Assembly: GCF_900636535.1 (NCBI RefSeq)
Contig: NZ_LR134289.1
Location: 5,047,501 to 5,111,500 of the forward strand
Reading direction: 5' to 3'
Origin: Chryseobacterium gleum
Lineage (GTDB): Bacteria > Bacteroidota > Bacteroidia > Flavobacteriales > Weeksellaceae
Length of the DNA stretch: 64,000 nucleotides
Shown here: positions 44,301-53,453 of the stretch, piece after piece
Layout: every line of letters starts with the position of its first letter
Numbering within the stretch: the stretch's first letter is position 1
Made by a program: the position numbers and the translations under genes
The notes under the pieces: model-generated
What the model was told of the DNA's origin: nothing
Databases searched by the model: none
Seen by the model: the letters and a program-made list of their open reading frames with translations, nothing else

Positions 44301-45763
44301 CTAAAATCCGTTTGAGACCAGTTTTGATGACTGCAACAGTAGCCAGTTTAGGATTTCTGCCAATGGCTTTGAGCAGTAGTGCAGGCGCAGAGGTACAAAA
44401 ACCATTGGCTACAGTTGTTATCGGTGGTTTGGTAACTGCAACATTCCTTACCCTATTCGTACTGCCTCTATTGTATATCATCTTCAATTCAAAAATTAAT
44501 TTAAAAAGAAAATTTAAAGTGAAACCCATTACAACTATCGTTGTGTTACTGCTATCATTGGTAGGTTTTACAGCAAACGCACAAACGAAAGATTTATCCA
44601 GTGTTGATGAAGCAATAAACATCGCGCTGAAAAATAATCAAACCATAAAGGCTTCAGATTTAGAAATTGATGCAAGTAAAGCCTTGAAAAAAACTGCCGG
44701 AGAATTACCAAAATTAGGTTTTAATGCACAATTGGGGCAGTACAACAGTACAAAATTCGACCAGTCTTTTGAAGTGGCACAAACTATTCCTTTTCCTACA
44801 TTATTCGGAGCAAAAAAACAATTGATTAATGCCGAAATAAAAGGGAAAGAATTACAGAAAAATCTTACCGTACTAGAGTTAAAAACGCAGGTCAGAACTT
44901 ACTATTATCAAATCCTATATTTGCAACATAACCAAAAGCAATTACAACAGTTAGATAGTCTGTACAGCGATTTTATAGAAATAGCACAGCTTCGTTATAA
45001 AACCGGCGATACAAAAAAAGTGGACATCAGTACGGCAGAAGCTAAGAAAGGGGAAATCAATTTATTGTTAAAACAGAATAAAGTGTTTTTAAATAATGCT
45101 GTTGCCAGTCTGAAAACTTTGATGAATACAAGAGAGGATTTTCTCATTGCAGAAAATGGAATTTTTCAACCTTTACAAATCAGCAATTTATTGGATAATG
45201 ATGTAGTAGCAAGTCATCCCGCCATTCAATCCTTGTATCAGGATGCTGTTATTGCAGAACAGACCAAAAAGGTAGAACGTTCCCAAGGTTTACCTGATTT
45301 TACAATTGGTTTTACAAATCAATCTTTAATAGGTTTTCACACAGTAAATGGTATGGAAAAATATTTTAATTCTGGTAACCGTTTCAATTCTGTAAATATT
45401 GGCATTGCAATTCCTATCACTTATGGTGCTACCAAAGCAAGGATAAAATCTTTGGACTTCAGAAAACAGGCTTCCGAAGCCAATGCTCAGCAGCAGCAGC
45501 AAGCATTAACAACACAATTACAAAATGCTTTGCAGCAATACCAACAGGATATGCAACAGTTTAATTATTTTCAGCAAGAAGCATTGCCTAATGCCAAAGA
45601 AATAGTATCAGCGGCACAATTAGGGTATAAAACAGGAGAAATTAGCTATGTGGAATATCTTTTTGCATTGCAAACCGCAACCGACATTCAATTAAATTAT
45701 CTGAAAAGTATTCAGCAGGTAAACCAGTCTGTAATCAATATTTATTCTCTCATTAATCAATAA
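41396..45763 (+). CDS. Heavy-metal RND transporter (CzcA/CusA) fused to a TolC-like outer-membrane domain
   Basis: The 1455-residue protein starts at GTG 41396; the nearby ATG 41389 is out of frame. Residues 1 to about 1035 are a heavy-metal RND pump: LPIDAVPDITNNQV, then FGLIVDGAVIVVEA in TM4, then a second membrane half. Residues about 1040-1058 (TTIVVLLLSLVGFTANAQ) look like an internal signal sequence. From about 1060 to the end there is a TolC-like OMF domain (SVDEAINIALKNN, then SQGLPDFTIGF, then LGYKTGEISYVEYLFALQ). It would drive proton-linked efflux of Co/Zn/Cd or Cu/Ag from the periplasm. The adaptor gene follows 7 bases later. Confidence 0.9.
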   Translation: MLDSIIKFSIKNKLVIGIMTLLLIIWGVWSATKLPIDAVPDITNNQVQIITVCPTLAAQEVEQLVTFPIEQSIANIPDLEETRSISRFGLSVITVVFKEKVDIYFARQLINEKLKEAEEKIPNGIGTPELAPVSTGLGQIYEYIIHPKKGSENKYNAKDLRTMQDWIVARQLYGTPGIAEVNSFGGELKQYEVAVNPSRLKAMDVSITDIFNALERNNQNTGGAYIDKKPSAYFVRGIGMVTSLDDIKNISVKNNPGSVPIFIKDVADVRFGNAVRYGAMTYNGDVDAVGGVVMMLKGENANNVIEKIKEKLPTIQKSLPDDIIIEPYIDRSVLVDKAMSTVEKNLIEGALIVIFVLVLFLGNFRAGLIVASAIPLAMLFALAMMNVFGVSANLMSLGAIDFGLIVDGAVIVVEATLHHLGLRKSKQRLTQTEMDEEVFLSASKIRSSAAFGEIIILIVYIPILTLVGVEGKMFRPMAQTVGFAIFGALILSLTYIPMMCALFLSKKPSHKETFSDRMMNWLQRKYQPLLEKAISIKYWFVGIAIAIFAISIFLFSRMGGEFIPQLQEGEYAFEFKMPIETSLSQSIETSMLASRIAKQFDEVKMVVGRTGAGEVPTDPMPPSATDLIIILKPESEWKSGRTYDELGDAIEEKIAVIPGIIVEKSQPIQMRFNELMTGVKQDVAIKIFGENLDTLALNADKVSKVIQTVKGVTVPQVELVSGLPQINIEYDRTRLANYGVNVEDVNNVVSTAFAGKSAGVVFENERRFDLVVRLDSTYRGSIEDVNNMMIPTSTGSQIPLSQVATIDYKLGPAQISREAGKRRIVIGFNVAGRDVQSVVEEIQKKLNNQVKLPSGYYFTYGGQFENLQEASNRLLIAVPVSLILIFVLLYFTFSSFKQAGLIFTAIPMSAIGGILALLLRGMPFSISAGIGFIALFGVAVLNGIVLIGIFNQLEKEGEKDVLKRVIEGTKIRLRPVLMTATVASLGFLPMALSSSAGAEVQKPLATVVIGGLVTATFLTLFVLPLLYIIFNSKINLKRKFKVKPITTIVVLLLSLVGFTANAQTKDLSSVDEAINIALKNNQTIKASDLEIDASKALKKTAGELPKLGFNAQLGQYNSTKFDQSFEVAQTIPFPTLFGAKKQLINAEIKGKELQKNLTVLELKTQVRTYYYQILYLQHNQKQLQQLDSLYSDFIEIAQLRYKTGDTKKVDISTAEAKKGEINLLLKQNKVFLNNAVASLKTLMNTREDFLIAENGIFQPLQISNLLDNDVVASHPAIQSLYQDAVIAEQTKKVERSQGLPDFTIGFTNQSLIGFHTVNGMEKYFNSGNRFNSVNIGIAIPITYGATKARIKSLDFRKQASEANAQQQQQALTTQLQNALQQYQQDMQQFNYFQQEALPNAKEIVSAAQLGYKTGEISYVEYLFALQTATDIQLNYLKSIQQVNQSVINIYSLINQ

Positions 45764-45770
45764 GTAAAAA

Positions 45771-47048
45771 ATGAAATTCAACATAAATAAAATCACAATT
45801 GTAACAGTGATAACTGTTTTAATATTTGCATTTTCCGCTTGCAATAATCAGAAAGATGGAAATGGGCAGAACCAGGAAGCAAAAGAAATTCAAAGAGAAG
45901 AAGCCGAGGAAGAAGTACCAACCATTGCCACTCTTTCAGAGGAACAATTAAAGATAGTTGGAATAAAAATAGGCACAATAGAACAAAGAGAGCTGTCTGC
46001 AACTATCAAAGCAAATGGAAATCTGAATGTTCCTAATAACAACAAAGCCAACGCTACAACTTTATATGGTGGAGTGATAAGAACATTGAAAGTTCAAATT
46101 GGGGATTATGTTAGAAAGGGTGAAATAATAGCAACTATTGCCAATCCGCAGTTTATACAATTACAGGAAGAATATTTGAGTGTAGTAAGTAAGATAACTT
46201 TTGCAGAGCAAGAGCTATCAAGACAAAAAGAGTTAAATGAAGGAAATGCTGGCGCAAAGAAAAATTTACAAAGTGCAACAGCCGAATTGAACAGCCTTCG
46301 TACTCGAAAAGCGTCTTTACATCAACAACTACAATTAATGGGCATCAATCCCAGCACCTTATCAAACAGTAATTTGAAATCTGCTCTGACAGTAATTAGT
46401 CCTTTAAATGGCACAGTAAGTAATGTTTACGCTAAAATTGGAAGTTATGTAGATGTTTCTTCGCCGGTAATTGAAATAGTAGATAACAGCTCATTACATT
46501 TGGATTTACAAGTATTCGAAAAAGATTTACCACAAATAAAAATCGGGCAAACTATTCATTTTAGATTGACAAATAATCCAACCACAGAATATGAGGCTAC
46601 GGTTTTCAATATCGGTTCATCTTTTCAAAACGAGAGTAAAACTATTGCTGTACGTTGTCGTATAAAAGGTAGTAAAATTGGTTTAATTGATGGAATGAAC
46701 ATAACAGGGGTTGTAAGCTTAAGCAATGTAACTACACCTGCTGTTCCCAATGATGCCATCGTAAATACTGATGGTAAATATTATATTTTCGTACAAACCG
46801 ATAAAAAAGCAGAAGAGCATCACGAAGAAGGTAAAGAAGAAGAAAATCATAAAGATGCTGATAAAAATGAAAAGGAAGATAAGGCAAGTATAAATTTTGA
46901 AAAAATAGAAATATTGAAAGGGGTATCTGATATGGGGTATACCGCAATTACTTTTATCAAACAAGTTCCTGCCAATCCAAAAATCGTTGTAAAAGGAGCA
47001 TTTTTTGTAAATGCAAAATTATCTAATGCAGGAGAAGACGAAGATTAA
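45771..47048 (+). CDS. Periplasmic adaptor (CzcB/CusB-type) lipoprotein
   Basis: The 425-residue protein has a lipobox (FSACNN). The membrane-fusion pattern GGVIRTLKVQIGDYVRKGEIIATI and a coiled-coil hairpin (about 130-195) follow. LNGTVSNVYAKIGSYVDVSSPV returns to the lipoyl-like half. A His/Glu-rich insertion (HHEEGKEEENHKDADKNEK) near 345-370 is likely a metal-binding loop. It links the RND pump to the outer membrane. It lies 7 bases after the fusion gene and 17 before the P-type ATPase. Confidence 0.9.
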   Translation: MKFNINKITIVTVITVLIFAFSACNNQKDGNGQNQEAKEIQREEAEEEVPTIATLSEEQLKIVGIKIGTIEQRELSATIKANGNLNVPNNNKANATTLYGGVIRTLKVQIGDYVRKGEIIATIANPQFIQLQEEYLSVVSKITFAEQELSRQKELNEGNAGAKKNLQSATAELNSLRTRKASLHQQLQLMGINPSTLSNSNLKSALTVISPLNGTVSNVYAKIGSYVDVSSPVIEIVDNSSLHLDLQVFEKDLPQIKIGQTIHFRLTNNPTTEYEATVFNIGSSFQNESKTIAVRCRIKGSKIGLIDGMNITGVVSLSNVTTPAVPNDAIVNTDGKYYIFVQTDKKAEEHHEEGKEEENHKDADKNEKEDKASINFEKIEILKGVSDMGYTAITFIKQVPANPKIVVKGAFFVNAKLSNAGEDED

Positions 47049-47065
47049 CCAATAATAACTAAACG

Positions 47066-49111
47066 ATGATAAATACAGATAAAAATCACAAGCATATTTA
47101 TGATGCGCAGGGCAAGCAACTCTGCTGCACGGAGGAAAACAAAAACGATGCCCAAACAAATACAGGGCAGAGTACTGATAATGTTTGTTGCTCAACGGAT
47201 GAAAAAGTTAATCAAAAGAGCAATGAACGAAGTGAAGCTGTTGATAAAAACAGCGTTATAAAAATGTTTTTACCAGGAATTATTTCTTTGGTACTATTGC
47301 TAATTGCTATTTACTTAGACAATGTCTTGAAACCTGAATGGTTTCAAGGTTGGGTAAGAACTGTTTGGTATATAATAGCTTATGCACCAGTCGGATTTCC
47401 TGTAATTAAAGAAGCTTTTGAAAGTATTGGTAAAGGCGATGTTTTTTCAGAATTTTTGCTGATGAGTATTGCTACTATTGGAGCCTTTACCATTGGTGAA
47501 TACCCCGAGGGTGTTGCTGTAATGCTGTTTTATGCTGTTGGTGAAGTCTTTCAGTCATTAGCAGTAAAGAGAGCTAAAACAAATATCAAATCTTTACTCG
47601 ACCAACGTCCTGATGAAGTAACCATTTTACAAGGCACTCAAACAAAAGTTGTAAAAGCTGAAACAGTTACTATTGGAGAGATAATACAATTGAAGCCTGG
47701 AGAAAAGTTAGGATTGGACGGAGAATTATTGTCCGAAGCTGCATCTTTCAATACAGCAGCTCTTACGGGTGAGAGCAAGCCTGACACTAAATCAAAAGGT
47801 GAAACGGTACTGGCAGGGATGATAAACTTAAATACCGTTTCACAGGTAAAAGTGACAACCGCCTATACGGATAGTAAACTAAGTAAAATTTTAGAACTGG
47901 TACAAAACGCTACTTCTCAAAAAGCTCCTACAGAATTATTCATCAGAAAATTTGCAAAAGTATATACACCAATTGTAGTGCTGTTAGCTATTCTAATTAC
48001 AGCATTGCCCTACTTCTTTGTAGAAAATTATGTGTTCAGCCAATGGTTGTATCGTGCTTTGGTATTCCTTGTTATCTCTTGCCCTTGTGCATTGGTAATA
48101 AGTATTCCTTTAGGCTACTTTGGCGGAATTGGGGCAGCGAGTAAAAATGGAATATTGGTTAAGGGAAGCAACTTTTTGGATGTTCTTGCCAGCATACAAA
48201 ATGTAGTAATGGATAAGACAGGTACAATGACGGAGGGCGTATTTAAAGTTCAGGAAGTTGTATTTGACAAGGCATTTGATGAGAAAGAAATTTTAGAAAT
48301 GGTCAATGCTTTGGAAAGCCATAGTAGCCACCCCGTAGCAACTGCCATTCAAGAATATGTAGGCGATGTAAACCACAATATCCCATTAGAAAATATAGAG
48401 GAAATTGCAGGACACGGACTAAAGGCTAATGTAAATGGGAAAGAATTATTGGTAGGGAATTTTAAGCTGATGGATAAATTTTCTATTACTTATGACATAG
48501 ACCCGAACAGCATTGTCTACACGGTAATCGCAGTGGCTTATGATAGAAAGTTTGTTGGTTACATTACCATTGCGGACAGCATAAAAGAAGACGCACAGGA
48601 AACCATAAATCTATTGCATAAGCTCAATGTTAAAGCTACTATGCTTAGCGGAGATAAAAGTACGGTTGTAAAGTATGTAGCGGAACAGTTGGGGATAGAT
48701 AATGCTTTCGGAGATTTATTGCCTGAAGATAAAGTAAACAGAGTTAAAGAAATTAAAGCCAAAGGCGGAAGCGTTGCTTTTGTTGGCGACGGTGTAAACG
48801 ATGCGCCTGTTGTGGCTTTGAGCGATGCGGGTATTGCAATGGGCGGTTTGGGAAGCGATGCGACCATTGAAACGGCAGATGTGGTAATACAAGACGACAA
48901 ACCGAGTAAAATACCTATGGCAATCAATATAGGCAAGCAGACAAAGAAAATCGTTTGGCAAAATATAGCTTTAGCATTCGGAGTAAAAGCTATTGTACTA
49001 GTTTTGGGAGCTGGGGGCTTAGCGACTATGTGGGAAGCTGTTTTTGCAGATGTTGGGGTTGCCTTATTAGCTATACTAAACGCAGTAAGGATACAGCGGA
49101 TGAAATTTTAA
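47066..49111 (+). CDS. Heavy-metal P-type ATPase (Cd/Zn/Pb type)
   Basis: The 681-residue protein has a soft-metal N-terminus with paired cysteines (QLCCTEE, then VCCSTDE) instead of a standard HMA domain. Membrane helices carry the ion-binding CPC motif (C339, C341). The phosphorylation site is DKTGTMTEG (D383), followed by HP (SSHPVATA) and GDGVNDAP. CPC together with a downstream DVGVALLAILNAVR ending fits P1B-2 (CadA/ZntA) rather than copper pumps. It exports Cd, Zn or Pb from the cytoplasm. It completes the operon with the RND fusion and adaptor. Confidence 0.9.
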   Translation: MINTDKNHKHIYDAQGKQLCCTEENKNDAQTNTGQSTDNVCCSTDEKVNQKSNERSEAVDKNSVIKMFLPGIISLVLLLIAIYLDNVLKPEWFQGWVRTVWYIIAYAPVGFPVIKEAFESIGKGDVFSEFLLMSIATIGAFTIGEYPEGVAVMLFYAVGEVFQSLAVKRAKTNIKSLLDQRPDEVTILQGTQTKVVKAETVTIGEIIQLKPGEKLGLDGELLSEAASFNTAALTGESKPDTKSKGETVLAGMINLNTVSQVKVTTAYTDSKLSKILELVQNATSQKAPTELFIRKFAKVYTPIVVLLAILITALPYFFVENYVFSQWLYRALVFLVISCPCALVISIPLGYFGGIGAASKNGILVKGSNFLDVLASIQNVVMDKTGTMTEGVFKVQEVVFDKAFDEKEILEMVNALESHSSHPVATAIQEYVGDVNHNIPLENIEEIAGHGLKANVNGKELLVGNFKLMDKFSITYDIDPNSIVYTVIAVAYDRKFVGYITIADSIKEDAQETINLLHKLNVKATMLSGDKSTVVKYVAEQLGIDNAFGDLLPEDKVNRVKEIKAKGGSVAFVGDGVNDAPVVALSDAGIAMGGLGSDATIETADVVIQDDKPSKIPMAINIGKQTKKIVWQNIALAFGVKAIVLVLGAGGLATMWEAVFADVGVALLAILNAVRIQRMKF

Positions 49112-49446
49112 GATTAGAACATCCTAATGATGAATAAAACAGACAATTCGTAAGAAAGGCAAAAGTTATCAAATGTCAATTTGTCGAAGGAGAAGAAGAA
49201 GAAGAAAAGACCTTCGCTCTTTATGATACTTTTTGGGATATTTTTTAGCTCTGTGTCTTATTGCTTTGATATACATAAAATTAGACACTATTATATCTAT
49301 CCCTATCACTAAAAATGGACTTATTAGTTCTGTATCGAGCAAAAACCAAAGTTCCAAAAGAGAAACCCGAAAATGCAAATTTCTTTCAAATATGACAGTA
49401 TTTGGGCTTCTCTATTATTGTTTAAAAAATAGATTTAGGATAACGG
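49112..49446. other. 335-bp spacer before the RteC-like gene
   Basis: The spacer contains a short inverted repeat (CGAAGG / CCTTCG near 49184-49214) around a run of GAA triplets. An open frame at 49233-49454 has no recognised similarity and overlaps the RteC-like start; it is not called. A promoter is probably present but no exact TAnnTTTG box is obvious. Confidence 0.4.
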
Positions 49447-50271
49447 ATGGATAAATTTTATAACGAAACGCTGGCTAAGCTGGAAAACGAAATCAAAGAA
49501 TTTGAGATTGAAGCAGACTGTTCGATAGAACGCATTGAAGCAGTTATACAACTTATTATCAAATGTTTATTCGACGTAAAAAAATATATTTTAAAAAGAG
49601 GATTTAAGAATGTTGATGAAGAAATTCGCTTTTTTAAATATCAAAAGCCAATTATCGTTTCAAAGCTCATCTATTATAATGCCATCTATAAAATCGAAAC
49701 GAGAAGACCGTATGGAAATAAGCGTACCAAGAAATATTTTGTCAAAGAACTGAAAAAGCTAAAAAGGTTCTTTGAAAATAACCTTGATTTTTATAAGTAT
49801 TACCGTAGCAATAATTCTTTCTTTGACGAACAATTTTTTGTACGTGGCAAGCACGATATAAGACTATGGTTAGACACTTTTTATTTTGAGGCAGACCATC
49901 GCTTTTCTACTTCGCACGATTATAAGGTTGCCAAGATAATTGCTAATGACCTGATACAGGTATATTTGGAAGACAGGTTAAATAACATCAACGTTAAAAA
50001 GGTTTCAGATAATTCGTTGATATGGACAGCAAGCAAAACTGCACTCACGGAACTCATTTATGCACTGTACTCCCACGGTGCATTTAACAATGGGAATACA
50101 GAAATAAAATTGATAGCCAAAACGTTTGAAGATGCCTTCAATATTGAGTTAGGCGACTTTTACCATACGTTTATGGAACTTAAAGCCCGCAAAATAAACC
50201 GAACGAAATTCCTCGACAGGCTGTGTGAAGCACTGATAAAGAAAATGGACGAACAAGATGAAAAACAGTAA
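49447..50271 (+). CDS. rteC: RteC-domain regulator
   Basis: The 274-residue soluble helical protein matches the RteC pattern: YYNAIYKIETRRPYG, then FFENNLDFYKYYRS, then FDEQFFVRGKHDIRLWLD. The C-terminal helices contain LIWTASKTALTELIYALYSHGAFNNG. RteC activates excision genes of CTnDOT-like elements. Here RteA, RteB and an exc operon are not visible, and the gene stands between two metal efflux blocks. It may be a remnant of an older element or a cargo regulator. Confidence 0.85.
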   Translation: MDKFYNETLAKLENEIKEFEIEADCSIERIEAVIQLIIKCLFDVKKYILKRGFKNVDEEIRFFKYQKPIIVSKLIYYNAIYKIETRRPYGNKRTKKYFVKELKKLKRFFENNLDFYKYYRSNNSFFDEQFFVRGKHDIRLWLDTFYFEADHRFSTSHDYKVAKIIANDLIQVYLEDRLNNINVKKVSDNSLIWTASKTALTELIYALYSHGAFNNGNTEIKLIAKTFEDAFNIELGDFYHTFMELKARKINRTKFLDRLCEALIKKMDEQDEKQ

Positions 50272-50333
50272 GTATATATGTACACAGGCTTTATTCCTCT
50301 TGGCAAGAAGTCAGAGTAATTAAACTTAAATTG

Positions 50334-50341
50334 TAAATTTG
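50334..50341 (+). promoter_or_regulatory. -7 box TAAATTTG upstream of the HMA-AraC regulator
   Basis: This is an exact TAnnTTTG match 45 bases before the ATG at 50387. No TTTG is found at the usual -33 distance. Confidence 0.45.
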
Positions 50342-50386
50342 TTTATTGCTTATGTATTAAATACTAAACGTAGTCAGTAAATAAAT

Positions 50387-50950
50387 ATGAATACAATCTT
50401 TATTAAAAATATGGTTTGCGACCGTTGCATTATGGTGGTACAAAACGAATTGGAAAAACTGGGATTAGATGCTAAAAATATAAAACTGGGCGAAGTTATT
50501 CTTTCCAAAGAAATAACATCTCTGGAAAAAGAGAATTTGTCCAAAACTTTAGAGCCATTAGGATTTGAAGTAATTGACGATAAAAAAGGCAGGATAATAG
50601 AAAAGATAAAGAACATTATCATTGACCTGGTACACCATCAGGATAGTGATGTAAAAACCAACCTTTCCGATGTATTGAGTGACAAATTGCATCACGATTA
50701 CAATTACCTGTCCAATCTGTTTTCAGAGGTAGAGGGTACAACCATTGAAAAATACTTTATCGCCCAAAAGGTGGAGAAAGTCAAAGAATTGTTGGTGTAT
50801 GATGAGTTGTCATTAAGTGAGATTGCGAACCGCCTAAATTATTCGAGCGTGGCATATTTGAGTAACCAGTTTAAAAAAGTTACCGGGCTAACACCAAGCC
50901 ATTTCAAACAGATTAAAGAGGATAAAAGAAAACCGTTGGATAAAGTGTAA
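50387..50950 (+). CDS. AraC-family regulator with an N-terminal HMA-like metal domain
   Basis: The 187-residue protein begins with a heavy-metal-associated-like domain (about 1-70) with MVCDRC (C11, C14). A linker (about 70-100) and an AraC-type HTH follow: LSLSEIANRLNYSSVAYLSNQFKKVTGLTPSHFK. The usual AraC ligand domain is replaced by a metal-binding one, so it probably senses Cu(I) or Ag(I) directly. A 41-bp motif shared by the promoters of copA and the copZ-like gene (50950 and 53454) is a good target candidate. It ends 88 bases before copA. Confidence 0.87.
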   Translation: MNTIFIKNMVCDRCIMVVQNELEKLGLDAKNIKLGEVILSKEITSLEKENLSKTLEPLGFEVIDDKKGRIIEKIKNIIIDLVHHQDSDVKTNLSDVLSDKLHHDYNYLSNLFSEVEGTTIEKYFIAQKVEKVKELLVYDELSLSEIANRLNYSSVAYLSNQFKKVTGLTPSHFKQIKEDKRKPLDKV

Positions 50951-50990
50951 GTAAATCTTACAAATCAAATCCAAAATTTCACAACAGTAC
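50950..50990. promoter_or_regulatory. Copper-block regulatory motif, copy 1 (before copA)
   Basis: This 41-base stretch matches 53454-53494 without gaps at about 33 positions. Shared cores are AGTAAATCT, ACAAATCAAA and CACAACA. It contains AAATC twice, 10 bases apart, as AraC-family sites often do. It starts at the end of the AraC-family gene and lies 48 bases before copA. Confidence 0.65.
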
Positions 50991-51038
50991 CCATAAATAT
51001 AATAGCCAATTTTGTATTGTAAATTAAAGCAGGCAAAT

Positions 51039-53450
51039 ATGGCGACAAACAGAGAAAATATATACATTCCATTGGAGGATGTAGAAAGCGAACACTGTGC
51101 ATTAATCGTTGAAAAGGGATTGGCACAGGTAAAAGGCGTAGAAACCCATAAAGTAGAGCTGAACAACCGAAGGGCAGCGATTACAGTAGATAGCAATGAA
51201 ACCGTAGGCGAGGCTGTTAAGGCAATTAAAGATTTAGGTTACGGAGTTCCTACGGTTAAAAGTGCTTTTCCGGTATTGGGCATGACCTGTGCATCCTGTG
51301 CGGGCAGTGCCGAAAGCATTGTGAAATACCAACCGGGAGTAGTTAATGCTTCCGTGAACTTTGCAACGGGCAATCTTACCGTGGAATATCTGCCCAATAT
51401 GACCGATGCCTCCACCCTGCAAAAAGCGGTTCAGGGAGTAGGTTACGACCTATTGATTGAAGACGAAACCAAGCAGCAGGAAACGCTCGAAGCCATCCAC
51501 GAAAAGAAATTCCGAACCTTGAAAAACAAGACCATTTGGGCAATTATCCTTTCCCTGCCCGTGGTAATCATAGGAATGTTCTTTATGGATATGCCCTATG
51601 CAGACCCGATAATGTGGCTCTTTTCCACGCCCGTTGTAATATGGTTGGGCAGGGATTTTTTTGTAAACGCTTGGAAGCAGGCAAAGCACCGTTCCGCCAA
51701 TATGGATACGCTGGTGGCATTGAGTACAGGTATTGCCTACCTGTTCAGTGTTTTCAATATGCTGTTTGCCGACTTTTGGCATCAACGGGGACTGCATGCT
51801 CACGTATATTTTGAAGCGGCTGCCGTTATTATCGCATTCATCCTCTTGGGAAAACTGCTGGAAGAAAGAGCCAAAGGCAACACCTCTTCAGCCATTAAGA
51901 AGCTGATGGGCTTGCAGCCAAAAACGGTCATCGTGGTACAGGCGGACGGAACGGAAAAGCAGACCGCTATCGAAGACGTAAGCGCAGGCGATGTGATACT
52001 CGTAAAGCCCGGTGAAAAGATTGCGGTAGACGGCATGGTCATATCGGGCAATTCGTATGTGGACGAAAGCATGTTAAGCGGTGAGCCTGTACCTGTATTG
52101 AAAAAAGAAAAAGAAAAAGTATTTGCAGGAACGATTAACCAAAAAGGCAGCTTCCGGTTCAGGGCGGTAAAAGTGGGCAAAGAAACCATGCTTGCCCACA
52201 TCATCAAAATGGTGCAGGATGCACAGGGAAGCAAAGCACCCGTACAGAAACTGGTCGATAGGATTGCGGGCATCTTTGTTCCCACAGTGATAGGTATTGC
52301 CATCCTGACATTTACGCTATGGTTGATTTTGGGAGGCGAAAACGGGGTTGTTCAAGGTCTGTTGGCAGCCGTTACGGTATTGGTCATTGCCTGCCCCTGT
52401 GCTTTAGGCTTAGCGACACCCACCGCTATTATGGTAGGCGTTGGTAAAGGTGCTGAAAATGGCATTTTGATAAAGGATGCCGAAAGTTTGGAACTGGCCA
52501 AAAAAGTAAATGCCATCGTTTTGGACAAAACCGGAACCATCACCGAGGGAAGACCACAGGTAACGGGCATTAAATGGCTGAACAATGAGGACACTGCAAA
52601 AGAAATCCTTTTGAGCATCGAAAAGCAATCCGAGCATCCATTGGCAGAAGCCGTAGTGAAGCATCTTGGCGATGTAGCGACCACCTCTTTATCCATGTTC
52701 GACAGCATTACGGGCAAAGGCGCAAAAGCAGACCATGACAACGAAACCTATTATGTAGGCAACAAAAAGCTATTGGCAGAAAATAACATTGCCATTGCCG
52801 GAGAATTACAAGACCAAGCCGAAGAATGGGGCAAACAGTCTAAAACCGTTATCTGGTTTGCAAACAGCAAAAAGGCTCTTGCTGTAATCGCTATCGCCGA
52901 TAAGATTAAGGAAACATCGGTGCAGGCTATCCGGGAAATGCAGGAAATGGGCATTGACCTGTATATGCTGACCGGAGATAATGAAGCTACCGCTAAAGCC
53001 ATTGCGGAGCAGACAGGCATCAAGCATTACAAAGCCGAAGTTTTGCCACAGCATAAAGCCGACTTTGTGAAAGAACTGCAAAGTAAAGGAAAGGTAGTGG
53101 CAATGGTGGGCGATGGTATCAACGACAGCACCGCATTGGCAACAGCCGATGTAAGTATCGCAATGGGCAAAGGCAGCGACATCGCAATGGACGTAGCCAA
53201 GATGACCATCATTTCGTCCGACCTGACCAAGATACCGCAGGCAATACGCTTGTCCAAACAGACCGTAGCCACCATCAAGCAAAACCTGTTCTGGGCGTTT
53301 ATCTACAACGTAATCGGCATTCCGGTAGCGGCAGGCATCCTTTACCCTGTTAACGGCTTCCTGCTCAACCCGATGATTGCGGGTGCGGCAATGGCATTGA
53401 GCAGCGTGAGCGTGGTCAGTAACAGCCTGCGGTTGAAGTGGAAGAAATAA
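51039..53450 (+). CDS. copA: CopA copper-exporting P-type ATPase
   Basis: The ATG at 51039 (MATNRENIYIPLED) is preferred to an upstream in-frame TTG at 51012. The 803-residue protein has a degenerate first HMA-like domain (VESEHCAL, no CxxC). The second HMA domain carries GMTCASC. Membrane helices carry CPC (C452, C454), followed by DKTGT (D496), SEHPLAEA and GDGINDS. The family is P1B-1, which exports Cu(I) or Ag(I) from the cytoplasm. The sequence is clearly richer in G+C than the arsenic and tra regions. It begins 48 bases after a shared regulatory motif. Confidence 0.93.
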   Translation: MATNRENIYIPLEDVESEHCALIVEKGLAQVKGVETHKVELNNRRAAITVDSNETVGEAVKAIKDLGYGVPTVKSAFPVLGMTCASCAGSAESIVKYQPGVVNASVNFATGNLTVEYLPNMTDASTLQKAVQGVGYDLLIEDETKQQETLEAIHEKKFRTLKNKTIWAIILSLPVVIIGMFFMDMPYADPIMWLFSTPVVIWLGRDFFVNAWKQAKHRSANMDTLVALSTGIAYLFSVFNMLFADFWHQRGLHAHVYFEAAAVIIAFILLGKLLEERAKGNTSSAIKKLMGLQPKTVIVVQADGTEKQTAIEDVSAGDVILVKPGEKIAVDGMVISGNSYVDESMLSGEPVPVLKKEKEKVFAGTINQKGSFRFRAVKVGKETMLAHIIKMVQDAQGSKAPVQKLVDRIAGIFVPTVIGIAILTFTLWLILGGENGVVQGLLAAVTVLVIACPCALGLATPTAIMVGVGKGAENGILIKDAESLELAKKVNAIVLDKTGTITEGRPQVTGIKWLNNEDTAKEILLSIEKQSEHPLAEAVVKHLGDVATTSLSMFDSITGKGAKADHDNETYYVGNKKLLAENNIAIAGELQDQAEEWGKQSKTVIWFANSKKALAVIAIADKIKETSVQAIREMQEMGIDLYMLTGDNEATAKAIAEQTGIKHYKAEVLPQHKADFVKELQSKGKVVAMVGDGINDSTALATADVSIAMGKGSDIAMDVAKMTIISSDLTKIPQAIRLSKQTVATIKQNLFWAFIYNVIGIPVAAGILYPVNGFLLNPMIAGAAMALSSVSVVSNSLRLKWKK

Positions 53451-53453
53451 AAC

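Noticed and set aside
49233..49454. 73-codon open frame before the RteC-like gene
   Set aside because: No recognisable domain and it overlaps the RteC-like start; possibly a remnant, but not supportable.
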